A stretch of DNA of 34,490 bases, from contig JAFVSI010000045.1 in assembly GCA_017503865.1 (NCBI GenBank), positions 1-34,490 of the forward strand, written 5' to 3'. Below are positions 8,924 to 16,777 of this stretch, in pieces (within the stretch, counting starts at the first letter, position 1; every line of letters starts with the position of its first letter). The notes below the pieces were generated by a model that saw only the letters and a program-made list of their open reading frames with translations, was not told the DNA's origin and made no database searches. The translations under genes and the position numbers were made by a program. This stretch comes from Clostridia bacterium. Its GTDB lineage: Bacteria; Bacillota; Clostridia; Oscillospirales; CAG-272.

Positions 8924-8947
8924 TAGCGGCATACGATAGTACGCCGC
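8924..8947 (-). terminator. Hairpin terminator between lipoprotein and MBOAT genes
   Basis: AGCGGC...GCCGCT arms with a short GATA-type loop are followed on the minus strand by a run of eight T. It likely acts as a partial terminator that lowers MBOAT/DHHW expression relative to the lipoprotein gene. Confidence 0.75.
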
Positions 8948-8957
8948 TGTTTTTTAA

Positions 8958-9611
8958 TTATGCAAACGCCTCGTCGCAAACAACGACCGCATTGTCATAA
9001 GTCTCTGTAAGAGCGGTCTTTATTGCATTTACCATATCGGTAAGACCGTATGCAGAAACAACACAGTTATCTACCTTGACAACAAGATATCTCTCGGGAG
9101 TTCCGCATATCCATACCTGATTTCCACCAACGCTCTCTCTCATAGCGTTAGCTACTGTATCAACGTCAGCCGCATTAGCCACTCTCATAGCGGAAACTGC
9201 AAGAGAGTTCATATTCATCATGTGGTGGAATACAGCGGCATCGTCGAGCTTTGCAAATGCGTCGTCATTAATGAGAGATACGCTCTTAAATGTAGCTGCC
9301 GCCTCTTCAACGTCAACAGGAGTCTTTCCTGCTTCTCCCATCTTAACAGTGGTCTCATCTTCACTGAAGTAACCGCCAGCAAAAGCACCCTTTACGTCTT
9401 CAGCGGGCATCTCGAATACAGGAGCAAGAACCTCACAGAACTTTCCGACAGCACCGTTGAGCACTTCAACCGCTTCCTTTGCAGGCTCAACTACGGGAGC
9501 TTCTGTCGTATCGTCGGTTGTGTTTTCTGTTACGTCATCGTTTGTGTTGCCGCAAGCTACCATAGATACGAGCATAAGTACGGCAAGAATAAGTGCAATA
9601 ATCTTTTTCAT
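8958..9611 (-). CDS. Putative lipoprotein, DUF4358-like
   Basis: A 217-aa lipoprotein. The signal peptide MKKIIALILAVLMLVSMVAC ends in a lipid-attachment cysteine at C20, followed by an acidic and Thr-rich linker (about 21-45). The rest is a globular alpha/beta domain with no catalytic motif I recognise. The middle and C-terminal pattern (a small helical stretch, then ANAMRESVG, and strands around VVKVDNCVVSAYG) resembles the DUF4358 lipoproteins of Clostridia, but the match is by eye only. The start is placed at the ATG at 9609-9611, where the signal peptide begins; an in-frame start 23 codons earlier would put polar residues before it. The Shine-Dalgarno site is weak (GAGAAAAG). It precedes the MBOAT-DHHW pair and may belong to the same surface-polymer function. 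Confidence 0.75.
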   Translation of the reverse strand: MKKIIALILAVLMLVSMVACGNTNDDVTENTTDDTTEAPVVEPAKEAVEVLNGAVGKFCEVLAPVFEMPAEDVKGAFAGGYFSEDETTVKMGEAGKTPVDVEEAAATFKSVSLINDDAFAKLDDAAVFHHMMNMNSLAVSAMRVANAADVDTVANAMRESVGGNQVWICGTPERYLVVKVDNCVVSAYGLTDMVNAIKTALTETYDNAVVVCDEAFA

Positions 9612-9681
9612 TTTTCTTTTCTCACTTTCATTTTTTGATTTTTTTATATTCATCTGTAAAACAGAGCTGTCTTTACACACA

Positions 9682-9719
9682 AAAGTATGCAGACTGCTTT
9701 ACAGTAGTCTGCATACTTT
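9682..9719 (-). terminator. Long hairpin terminator after the small lipoprotein
   Basis: Arms AAAGTATGCAGACT (9682-9695) and AGTCTGCATACTTT (9706-9719), 14 bp perfect, with T-rich flanks. It separates the two lipoprotein genes. No promoter is visible between it and the next gene, so some read-through is likely. Confidence 0.8.
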
Positions 9720-9760
9720 ATTGTTAAAGCTTTGGAATTTGATCTTGAAAAGTATTAAAA

Positions 9761-10102
9761 TTACTTCTCAACCTTGTTGTACTTAACTCCGCCGATAGTG
9801 ATATATCCGTCGCCTTCAGCAAAAGCAAGTGTTCCGGAATAGTCCTCAGCCTTGTCAGCGTTTTCGCCTTCCCAAGTAAATGTGATCTTGTCATCCTCGA
9901 TCTCATACTTACCCTCAATGGTTGTAGCGGTAATTACGAGGTCAATCTCAAGAGTAACCTTGTTGCCCTTGAATGTAAACGAAGGTGTGCCAAGAGCTGT
10001 TTCGTATGTACCCTTGAGTGTCTTGCCACAAGATACGAGAGCAGCACAAGCGATAACGGCAACGAGCATAAGAGCTACGACCTTAAGAACTGTCTTTTTC
10101 AT
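9761..10102 (-). CDS. Small lipoprotein with lipocalin-like beta domain
   Basis: A 113-aa protein. The signal peptide MKKTVLKVVALMLVAVIACA leads to the lipobox L22-V-S-C25. The mature part is about 88 residues of predicted beta-strands with repeated G-x-Y/F patterns (KGTYETALG, GKYEIEDDKITFTWEG, GYITIGGVKYNKVEK). This resembles the DUF5640/lipocalin-like small lipoproteins of Clostridia; the function is unknown. The ATG at 10100-10102 is chosen because GGAGGT lies 7 bases upstream; an extended frame upstream has no signal peptide. It has its own strong promoter and is followed by a long terminator, so it may be far more highly expressed than the genes downstream. Confidence 0.8.
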   Translation of the reverse strand: MKKTVLKVVALMLVAVIACAALVSCGKTLKGTYETALGTPSFTFKGNKVTLEIDLVITATTIEGKYEIEDDKITFTWEGENADKAEDYSGTLAFAEGDGYITIGGVKYNKVEK

Positions 10103-10143
10103 AGTAATACCTCCAAGTTGAAATTTTAAAGTTCTATGATAGT

Positions 10144-10172
10144 ATATTATCATTTTTTTTTGATTTTGTCAA
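10144..10172 (-). promoter_or_regulatory. Sigma-A promoter for the small lipoprotein
   Basis: On the minus strand, consensus -35 TTGACA (10167-10172), a 17-base A-rich spacer and -10 TAATAT (10144-10149) preceded by TGA. It lies just 3' of rluA, 42-70 bases before the lipoprotein ATG. Confidence 0.85.
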
Positions 10173-10207
10173 TGCTTTTTTCTTAAAACATATTACAAAA
10201 TTTGGAA

Positions 10208-11170
10208 TTATTTGTTAAATTCTTTTAAAAACCAAACGTTCTCTTTTGAAATTTTGAATTCTCTTCCCTCAAGGTAAGAAAGCGGGTTTTCGCTGTCGGT
10301 CTTATCAAACGCCAAACGGTAGGCATAAAGGGCTTGAAACTTGTAGCCTTTCTTCTTTTCCTCGCGGTTTATACCGTATTTGCCGTCTCCGAGAAGCGGA
10401 CAGCCAACGTATGCCATATGAGCTCTTATCTGGTGTGTTCTACCTGTAACGAGCTCGACCTCAAGGAGCGATATCCCGTCTGCCTTTTTGAGTGTTTTAT
10501 ACCTTGTGATTATTTCCTTCGAGCCCTTAAAATAATCATCTTTTACCTCGACCATATTGTCTGCCGCATTCTTTTTCAAATATCCGTGAAGCTCTGCTGC
10601 CTCGGGCTTTGGCGTACCGTGAACGGCACAAAGATAAAATTTACTCATCTCGTTATTCTTTATCTTTTCGTTCATCACTCGGAGTGCCTCGGCATTTTTG
10701 GCAGCGATAACTATGCCGCCCGTGTTTCTGTCAATTCGGTTACAAAGTGCGGGGGCAAAGGATTGCTCGTTCTCGGGATCATACTGTCCGTTTTGATAAA
10801 GATATGCCTTTACGTGCATAATGAGGGTGTTTTCCGCCCCCTCTGTATCCTCGTGAACGAGAACTCCGGGACGCTTGTTGAGGAGCATTATATTTTCGTC
10901 CTCGTAAACTATATCGAGCTTTGGAGTTATTCTCGAAAGAGCTCCGTTATCCTTTTCGGGAGAGTCGAAAAATTCGTCTCTTATAAACAGCTGTACCTCA
11001 TCTCCCTCGAGAAGAATATATTTTTGCTCGGTTCTTTTGCGGTTTACCTTTATTTTTTTGGTTCTTATGAATTTATACATAAGTGACGTGGGCAAGCCTT
11101 TGACAGCCTTTGAGAGAAACTTGTCAAGTCTTTGTCCCGCATCGTTTTTTCCAACAGTTAGGATTTTCAT
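10208..11170 (-). CDS. RluA family 23S rRNA/tRNA pseudouridine synthase
   Basis: A 320-aa enzyme of the RluA/RluC/RluD group, which converts specific uridines in structured RNA to pseudouridine. An S4-type RNA-binding domain occupies about residues 13-65 (QRLDKFLSK ... IKVNRKR ... GDEVQL). The catalytic domain has the motif NRIDRNTGG with aspartate D147. The later RTHQIRAHMAYVGCPLLGDGKYG block is also diagnostic. The exact target uridine cannot be given; RluC-like targeting of 23S rRNA is most likely from the S4 domain and length. The ATG has no clear Shine-Dalgarno sequence because the upp terminator hairpin lies directly upstream, so expression may be through read-through from upp or from a promoter I cannot see. 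Confidence 0.92.
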   Translation of the reverse strand: MKILTVGKNDAGQRLDKFLSKAVKGLPTSLMYKFIRTKKIKVNRKRTEQKYILLEGDEVQLFIRDEFFDSPEKDNGALSRITPKLDIVYEDENIMLLNKRPGVLVHEDTEGAENTLIMHVKAYLYQNGQYDPENEQSFAPALCNRIDRNTGGIVIAAKNAEALRVMNEKIKNNEMSKFYLCAVHGTPKPEAAELHGYLKKNAADNMVEVKDDYFKGSKEIITRYKTLKKADGISLLEVELVTGRTHQIRAHMAYVGCPLLGDGKYGINREEKKKGYKFQALYAYRLAFDKTDSENPLSYLEGREFKISKENVWFLKEFNK

Positions 11171-11179
11171 TCTTAAAAC

Positions 11180-11207
11180 AAGAGCTACCGCAAACGCAGT
11201 AGCTCTT
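11180..11207 (-). terminator. Terminator between upp and the pseudouridine synthase gene
   Basis: AAGAGCTAC(C/T)GC arms around a short AAA/TTT loop, followed on the minus strand by TGTTTTAAG. It ends upp transcripts and lies immediately before the pseudouridine synthase ATG. Confidence 0.8.
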
Positions 11208-11225
11208 CCCTTCTAAACAGTAAGA

Positions 11226-11855
11226 TCAGATAGTGCCGAAAATTCTGTCGCCCGCATCGCCAAGACCGGGAACGATATATGCGTGCTCATTGAGGCATTC
11301 GTCAAGAGCAGCCGTATAAATATCGATATCGGGATGTGCATCCTGAACTGCCTTTACACCCTCGGGAGCGGCAACAAGACACATAAAGCGAATATTCTTG
11401 CAGCCTCTTGCCTTGAGCATAGTAAGTGCATCAACGGCAGAGCCGCCCGTAGCGAGCATCGGGTCAACGAGAATTACGATTCTTTCCTCAATATCAAGAG
11501 GAAGCTTACAGTAATACTCAACGGGCTTGTGTGTTTCAGGATCACGGTAGAGACCGATATGTCCTACCTTTGCAACGGGAACAAGACGCTGAAGTCCGTC
11601 AACCATACCGAGTCCTGCACGGAGAATGGGAACGATAGCGAGCTTTTTACCTGAAACTCTCTTTGCAACCATCTTTGTAAGAGGTGTTTCGATAGTGATA
11701 TCCTCGAGAGGAAGGTCACGGGTAAGCTCGTAGCCCATAAGCATTGCTATCTCGTCAAGAAGCTCACGGAAATCCTTAGATCCCGTCTTCTTGTTTCTCA
11801 TAATGGAAAGCTTGTGTGTAATAAGGGGGTGATCAACTATATGCAACTGGCTCAT
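11226..11855 (-). CDS. upp: Uracil phosphoribosyltransferase
   Basis: A 209-aa cytosolic enzyme that joins uracil to PRPP to give UMP (pyrimidine salvage). It has the full family length and the diagnostic segments: [28 protein letters not shown] at the N-terminus, [12 protein letters not shown] in the middle, the PRPP-binding motif [12 protein letters not shown], and a C-terminal uracil-binding region ending in [12 protein letters not shown]. The ATG is preceded by AAAGGAG. A near-consensus promoter lies 30-60 bases upstream, divergent from mtaB. No PyrR binding loop or purine/pyrimidine riboswitch is evident in the short leader. It is followed by a terminator. Confidence 0.98.
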   Translation of the reverse strand: MSQLHIVDHPLITHKLSIMRNKKTGSKDFRELLDEIAMLMGYELTRDLPLEDITIETPLTKMVAKRVSGKKLAIVPILRAGLGMVDGLQRLVPVAKVGHIGLYRDPETHKPVEYYCKLPLDIEERIVILVDPMLATGGSAVDALTMLKARGCKNIRFMCLVAAPEGVKAVQDAHPDIDIYTAALDECLNEHAYIVPGLGDAGDRIFGTI

Positions 11856-11888
11856 TTTAGTTTCTCCTTTGTTTTTTATTCAAGGTAT

Positions 11889-11917
11889 ATTATAATCCTT
11901 TATTCAGCATTTTTCAA
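11889..11917 (-). promoter_or_regulatory. upp: Sigma-A promoter for upp
   Basis: On the minus strand, -35 TTGAAA (11912-11917), a 17-base spacer and -10 TATAAT (11889-11894). The leader to the upp ATG is only about 25 bases, which leaves no space for an attenuator. Confidence 0.85.
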
Positions 11918-11998
11918 GTGTTTTTTCAAAATAAACGAAAAGATAAAAAAATATTTTATACGCGGCAAAAAATTCACTACAAATTGGCTCTTTAGGTG

Positions 11999-12027
11999 TT
12001 TACAAATATAAAAATTTATGGTAAAAT
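11999..12027 (+). promoter_or_regulatory. Sigma-A promoter for the mtaB-rsmA run
   Basis: -35 TTTACA (11999-12004), a 17-base spacer and -10 TAAAAT (12022-12027) with extended TGG. It is the only clear promoter I see at the head of the 14-kb plus-strand gene run. Confidence 0.75.
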
Positions 12028-12089
12028 AACTGTGTATGTTTCATTATTTTAATTATAATCACAAAAACATTTCGGATTGAGGTTTTACG

Positions 12090-13403
12090 TTGGAACTAAA
12101 GGAAAAAAAAGTCGGTATTCTGACACTCGGCTGTAAGGTAAATCAATATGAATCAGAGGCTATAGCCGAGGGATTCGAGGCACGCGGCTACACCGTTTTG
12201 CCTGCCGACGAGGTGTGTGACGTTTACGTCATCAATACCTGTACGGTAACGGCAGAATCTGACAGAAAGGCGAGGCAGTTTATTCGCCGTGCCCATTCGC
12301 AAAACAAAGATGCTCCTATTCTTGTCACAGGTTGCTTTGCCCAGACCTCACCCGACGAGATACTCGCTATCGAGGGCGTATCGTTCGTTTCGGGAAACGC
12401 AGAAAAGCTTTCGGTAGTCGATGCGGCTGAGGCACTTTTATCAAAAAAAGACGTCGAAAAAAATTCAGTAAGCGATATTTTTTCAGCCGATTTCGAGCGA
12501 ATGAACATTAAAAAATTCGACCGCACGAGAGCCTACGTAAAAATCGAGGACGGCTGTGACAGCAGATGTACCTACTGCATCATTCCAAACGCTCGCGGAC
12601 ACATACGTTCAAAGAAACCCGAGGACGTTGTGAGCGAGGTCGAAGCACTGACTAAGGGCGGCTGTCGCGAGGTAGTTCTTACGGGAATTGAGACGGCATC
12701 GTACGGCAAGGATCTCGGAAACACCGACCTTGCGGATATTATTTGCAAGGTCTCAAATATCGAGGGGATAGGCAGGATACGTCTCGGCTCACTCGATCCC
12801 TCGCTTATAACGGAAGCTTTTGTAAACAAGATAAAAAACGTGTCGGCTCTTGCCCCGCACTTTCACCTTTCACTTCAAAGCGGAAGCGACCGTGTTCTCG
12901 CTCTAATGAAGCGTAAATATAACTCAAAAATGGCACTGAGAGCTATCGAGCTTCTTCGCGAGGCTTTTCCCGAGGCACAGTTTACAACAGACGTTATCGT
13001 TGGTTTCCCGGGCGAGACCGATGAGGATTTTTTAAAAACTGTGGAATTTGCAAAAAAAGCAAGATTTCTCAAGATACATATATTCCCCTACTCTAAGAGG
13101 ACGGGAACCCCTGCGGCAAGTATGCCGAATCAAATACCAAAGCAAGTAAAAAAGGAACGCCTTGCGGCACTTTCAACGGTCGAGGCGGACATTCGTCACG
13201 AGATTCTTTCAAGCTTCGTTGAGAAAAACGAGTCTGTCGAGGTACTCTTTGAGACCTTTGACGGCAGAGGCGTCATAGGACACACGGCTTCTTTTATTGA
13301 GGTCTTGGCACCGTCCTGCACTCCGCTTCACTCAATCACTCGCCGAGTACGTCTTTTGTCGACTGACGGTGAGACCTGCTTTGGTGAAATAATTTCTTAT
13401 TAA
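12090..13403 (+). CDS. mtaB: tRNA (t6A37) methylthiotransferase MtaB
   Basis: A 437-aa radical SAM methylthiotransferase that converts t6A37 to ms2t6A in ANN-decoding tRNAs. The N-terminal UPF0004 domain has three cluster cysteines: C15 (TLGCKVNQYES), C51 (NTCTVT) and C82 (GCFAQ). The radical SAM motif is C156, C160, C163 in EDGCDSRCTYCIIP. A C-terminal TRAM-like region follows (about 370-437). CKVNQYES and CIIPNARG favour MtaB over MiaB or RimO. The start is TTG with GAGG 8 bases upstream; the ATG-like alternatives would cut the first cysteine motif. The Sua5-type TsaC, which supplies the precursor t6A, is encoded further along the same run. Confidence 0.94.
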   Translation: MELKEKKVGILTLGCKVNQYESEAIAEGFEARGYTVLPADEVCDVYVINTCTVTAESDRKARQFIRRAHSQNKDAPILVTGCFAQTSPDEILAIEGVSFVSGNAEKLSVVDAAEALLSKKDVEKNSVSDIFSADFERMNIKKFDRTRAYVKIEDGCDSRCTYCIIPNARGHIRSKKPEDVVSEVEALTKGGCREVVLTGIETASYGKDLGNTDLADIICKVSNIEGIGRIRLGSLDPSLITEAFVNKIKNVSALAPHFHLSLQSGSDRVLALMKRKYNSKMALRAIELLREAFPEAQFTTDVIVGFPGETDEDFLKTVEFAKKARFLKIHIFPYSKRTGTPAASMPNQIPKQVKKERLAALSTVEADIRHEILSSFVEKNESVEVLFETFDGRGVIGHTASFIEVLAPSCTPLHSITRRVRLLSTDGETCFGEIISY

Positions 13404-13442
13404 AGATTTGCAGTCGAAATTTAACATAAACGAGAGGTAGAT

Positions 13443-13667
13443 ATGATAATAAACGATGTATTTGATTACAAAGGAAAAAAAGCAATATATGTCTGTGCGG
13501 ACGATATAAAGATTCCCCCCAAAATATCAAAGGTTGTTATTGAAAACAAACTATACGATGTTATTAAACACGAGATAACACATTCGCTTGTGGGTTTACA
13601 AGCAATTACGATTTTACTTAACACCACAGACGAACTGCCCGTTGGGAATTCGATTGAAATTAAGTAA
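13443..13667 (+). CDS. Small hypothetical protein
   Basis: A 74-aa protein that I do not recognise as a named family. It is soluble, with no signal or membrane segment. The strand-rich pattern (KKAIYVCADD, SKVVIENKLYDVIKHEI, QAITILLNTTDELPVGNSIEIK) suggests a small beta-barrel, and the C-terminal 'LLNTTDELPVGNSIEI' pattern looks like a conserved surface rather than random coding. The ATG has GAGAGG 5 bases upstream. It sits 39 bases after mtaB and 34 bases before the PurL-like gene, in the same direction, so co-transcription is likely. Function unknown. Confidence 0.65.
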   Translation: MIINDVFDYKGKKAIYVCADDIKIPPKISKVVIENKLYDVIKHEITHSLVGLQAITILLNTTDELPVGNSIEIK

Positions 13668-13701
13668 TACTTTAAAGACAAAAAACGGAAAGGAGAAAAA
13701 T

Positions 13702-15390
13702 ATGACCGAGAACGTTGAAAGCCTCGATGTGTCCTTCACTGATCTTCGCGAGACGACAGACAGCCAAATAACCGAGCTTAAACTAAAACACGGTATTTCC
13801 GCACCGACAAAATTTCTCCGCGACGTATCTGTTTGCCTTTCGGTCGAAAAAATTGCTCCAACCGAAGAAATACTCAGATTTTTCGATGCTATATATTTGT
13901 CAGCGACCTCGCGGCTTGAAAACGTCGACATTTCGGCAATTTCTCTTTGTGAAGGCGAGGGACAAAGAACGCTGAGAGACCTTATTGTAAAATACAGCTA
14001 TCTTAACGATACCGACACCGAAAAGCTACCGCTCGACGAGCTTTTGCACGTTTCGTCAAAATATCTTTCAACAATTGACGTTTGTCCGCCAACGACCGTT
14101 TGCGTGACCGACAGCGAGGGCGATCTTTCCTTTACCGATGAAAGCGGTAGCAATATGATTTCACTTGAAATCGACTCTTCCCCTCTTCCCTTCGGATACC
14201 AAAAAAGCAACAAGAGGGCAAACGCTTCAACTCCGCAGGCACAAAAGGGAGACGTGTTCTTTCTTTTAGAGCCGCACGACTCGTCAAACGGCTACAACGC
14301 ACTTTTGCGAGAAAACTTATTTACTGATGCCGTGAAAACGAGCACTATAATAGACCGAGGCGGTATCCTTTACGCGTTGTCACAGCTCACCGTCGGTGCT
14401 ACCGTATTCGGTGACGCGGCAGGTGCGTCCGATAATTTATCTAACCTTATAGTTCTTCACGAGGGTAAGCTGTTGGTGTCAACCTCTCGGGAGCACGAGG
14501 AGATTTTAAAGAGCTTTTTTGAAGAACATTCTATTTGTGCTCTTAAGGTGGCAGAGGCGTCTGACGTACTTTCCTTCTCGATAATCACGGGAGAAAGAAA
14601 TATTAACATCAGAGCAAATTTCCTCAGAGGCTTGTTCAAATACCGTACAATTGCAAGTGAGCAAATACCCATCGGCAGCTTCGGTCAACCTTCCTACGAT
14701 AAGCTTTATGTTGAAAAAGAAGGAACAAGAGAAGAGGCTTCGGGAGCTGTTTCCTTCAAGGGACATTTGATTTCCGCCCTTAAGACGAAGGACGTTTCCT
14801 TCGCATCTGCAATAAATATTGTTCTCGACAGCATTTTTGCCCTGCTTTCAAGGGGTGTCTCTATAAAGGACATTGGAATCACTCTCAAAATCGGCTGTAA
14901 CAAAGAAAGTTTGGGAGGTGCGGTATCTGCAATTCTCGGTGCTTACCGAGTGTGCCTTGAGCTTGCAGTAGCACAAAAGGAATCCTCTTTTGTCGAAACT
15001 GACGACGGTTATATCCTTTGCTGTGCATACGCAAAGGAAGAGAAACGCAAAACACCTACGCTTTCACCCGACGAGCCGAGTCTTGCGTATCTCTTGTCAT
15101 TCGGTCGTTTTAACGATACCACACCCTCGCTTATGCCCGACTTTTCGTCTGTTCGAAAGACGTGCATATTACTCGAGGACGTATTTTCAAATGGGCGTGC
15201 CGTAAACGCAAGGACAATAAACGGTCCCGTTGTTGAAGAAGCAAAAAAGCTATGTGATGAGCATTTTTCTCTCTTTCCCTATCTTAACGACGGAATAAAC
15301 GACGACACACGGGCACAGGGGGTTATATTACAAGCTCCTATGAAAGAAAAGATAAAATCGCCCCTTATAGGCGTGATACGAAAAGGATAA
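13702..15390 (+). CDS. Degenerate PurL-like (FGAM synthase AIRS-fold) protein
   Basis: A 562-aa cytosolic protein with no signal or membrane segment. By eye, residues about 183-310 follow the AIRS_C pattern of long-form phosphoribosylformylglycinamidine synthase: GDVFFLLE, then IDRGGILYALSQLT where PurL has DFGAGGVSVAIGEL, then a SREHEEIL segment aligned with the SQERM-type block. Residues about 360-430 resemble the second AIRS domain (SAINIVLDSIFALLSRGVSIKDI, then LGGAVSAILGAYRVCLEL). The PurL ATP-binding motifs, the GKDSMSG segment and the glutaminase domain are not visible, so catalysis is doubtful. The first 180 residues match nothing I know. The ATG at 13702 has AAAGGAG 7 bases upstream. 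The next SDR gene starts 5 bases after its stop. It could be a pseudoenzyme or a PurL relict; the relation is inference. Confidence 0.6.
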   Translation: MTENVESLDVSFTDLRETTDSQITELKLKHGISAPTKFLRDVSVCLSVEKIAPTEEILRFFDAIYLSATSRLENVDISAISLCEGEGQRTLRDLIVKYSYLNDTDTEKLPLDELLHVSSKYLSTIDVCPPTTVCVTDSEGDLSFTDESGSNMISLEIDSSPLPFGYQKSNKRANASTPQAQKGDVFFLLEPHDSSNGYNALLRENLFTDAVKTSTIIDRGGILYALSQLTVGATVFGDAAGASDNLSNLIVLHEGKLLVSTSREHEEILKSFFEEHSICALKVAEASDVLSFSIITGERNINIRANFLRGLFKYRTIASEQIPIGSFGQPSYDKLYVEKEGTREEASGAVSFKGHLISALKTKDVSFASAINIVLDSIFALLSRGVSIKDIGITLKIGCNKESLGGAVSAILGAYRVCLELAVAQKESSFVETDDGYILCCAYAKEEKRKTPTLSPDEPSLAYLLSFGRFNDTTPSLMPDFSSVRKTCILLEDVFSNGRAVNARTINGPVVEEAKKLCDEHFSLFPYLNDGINDDTRAQGVILQAPMKEKIKSPLIGVIRKG

Positions 15391-15395
15391 TTTTT

Positions 15396-16124
15396 ATGAA
15401 TTTAAACGGCAAAAGGGTTCTTATAAGCGGTGGTTCACGAGGCATTGGCGAAAGCCTTTGTAAAAGATTTACAGAAAGCGGTGCCAAGGTTGCCTTTATT
15501 TACAAGAGCAACGACGACGCTGCTCGCTCGGTCTCTTCCCTCACGGGAGCACTTAGAATTAAGGCAGATATATCAGAGCCCTCACAGGTGGCAGATGCCA
15601 TTAGTACCGCTTACGAATACCTCGGTGGCTTTGACGTCCTTATAAACAATGCGGGAATTTCGCAGATCAAGCTCTTCACCGACGTTACTGACGAGGAGTT
15701 TTCACAGATAATAAACACAAATCTCGGCGGTGCTTTTTACCTTTCAAGAGAGATAGCAAAATATATGATTCGCGAGCAATATGGAAGAATAATAAACGTC
15801 GGCTCTATGTGGGGCAAGTGCGGTGCTTCGTGTGAGGTCGTATATTCTGCCTCAAAGGCTGCACTTCGCGGTATGACTATGGCTCTTGCCAAGGAGCTTG
15901 GCCCTTCGGGTATTACGGTGAACTGCATTGAGCCGGGACTTATCAAAACCGAGATGAACGCGTCTCTTGACGAAGCGACTCTCAGAGATATTTGCGACAG
16001 CACTCCGCTTATGAGAATGGGTGAGCCTGATGACATTGCATCTCTCGCTCTCTTCCTCGCATCTGACTCTGCCTCATTTATCACAGGACAGTGCATAGGC
16101 GTTGACGGCGGATTTGCAATTTAA
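15396..16124 (+). CDS. SDR oxidoreductase, FabG-like (3-oxoacyl-ACP reductase type)
   Basis: A 242-aa classical SDR. The nucleotide motif SGGSRGIG is at residues 11-18, NNAG at 84-87, and the tetrad is N109, S137, Y150, K154 (YSASK). NCIEPGLIKTEMN and the C-terminal ITGQCIGVDGGFAI are typical of FabG-type NADPH reductases. Length and motifs fit FabG, which reduces beta-ketoacyl-ACP in fatty acid synthesis, but no other fab gene is nearby, so a different substrate is quite possible. The ATG is 5 bases after the PurL-like stop and its Shine-Dalgarno sequence (AAAGGA) lies inside that gene's end, indicating tight coupling. Confidence 0.9.
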   Translation: MNLNGKRVLISGGSRGIGESLCKRFTESGAKVAFIYKSNDDAARSVSSLTGALRIKADISEPSQVADAISTAYEYLGGFDVLINNAGISQIKLFTDVTDEEFSQIINTNLGGAFYLSREIAKYMIREQYGRIINVGSMWGKCGASCEVVYSASKAALRGMTMALAKELGPSGITVNCIEPGLIKTEMNASLDEATLRDICDSTPLMRMGEPDDIASLALFLASDSASFITGQCIGVDGGFAI

Positions 16125-16159
16125 CTATTTTGGAATTTAACTTTTAAGGCGGTGAGCAA

Positions 16160-16762
16160 ATGGCAATAAGAATAATAGGCGTCACGGGACCGAGCGGTGC
16201 GGGAAAATCCTATCTTTCCCTCGTGCTTAAGAAAAAAGGTCTGCCTGTAATCGACGCAGACGGTGTATATCATTCCCTGTTGACTAAAAACTCCGATTGC
16301 ACGCTTGCTCTTGTAAACGAGTTTGGCAAGGAGATTCTTGACGCAGACGGTGCCCCCGACACAAAAAAACTCGGTGCGATAGTCTTTTCGTCCGAAGAAA
16401 AGCTCAAAAAGCTCAATTCCCTTGTGCTTGGCTTTGTTATCGTCAAGATAAAGGAAATAATAGCCGAGCTTGATAAAAAAGGCGAGAGTGCCGTCATAGT
16501 TGACGCACCGACACTTATTGAATCGGGTTTTTCTAAGGAGTGCGATGCGGTTGTGTCTGTGCTTTCCTCAAAGGAAAAGCGTATCGAGCGAATCATTTTG
16601 CGTGACGGTATTTCATACGAAAAGGCAGCTATGCGTGTTTCGGCTCAAAATGATGACTCATTTTATAAGGACAACTCTCATTTTGTTTTGATAAACGACG
16701 GTGACACCGAAAGCTTTGAGTCTGAAATAGGCATTCTTTTTGAAAACGTTTTAAAGGGTTAG
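16160..16762 (+). CDS. coaE: Dephospho-CoA kinase
   Basis: A 200-aa P-loop kinase that phosphorylates the 3'-hydroxyl of dephospho-CoA, the last step of CoA synthesis. The Walker A motif GPSGAGKS is at residues 10-17. The substrate-binding IDADGVYH follows at 33-40, and the usual family blocks PLLIESG-like (VDAPTLIESG) and RIERIILRDGIS are present. Length matches CoaE (about 195-210 aa). The ATG has GGCGGTGAG about 6 bases upstream. The type II pantothenate kinase that starts the same pathway is elsewhere in this window (28978-29835). Confidence 0.93.
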   Translation: MAIRIIGVTGPSGAGKSYLSLVLKKKGLPVIDADGVYHSLLTKNSDCTLALVNEFGKEILDADGAPDTKKLGAIVFSSEEKLKKLNSLVLGFVIVKIKEIIAELDKKGESAVIVDAPTLIESGFSKECDAVVSVLSSKEKRIERIILRDGISYEKAAMRVSAQNDDSFYKDNSHFVLINDGDTESFESEIGILFENVLKG

Positions 16763-16777
16763 ATTTAGGAGATTTTA

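Noticed and set aside
10334-11086. 250-aa open frame on the plus strand
   Set aside because: Lies antisense inside the pseudouridine synthase gene, whose motifs are complete. Shadow frame.
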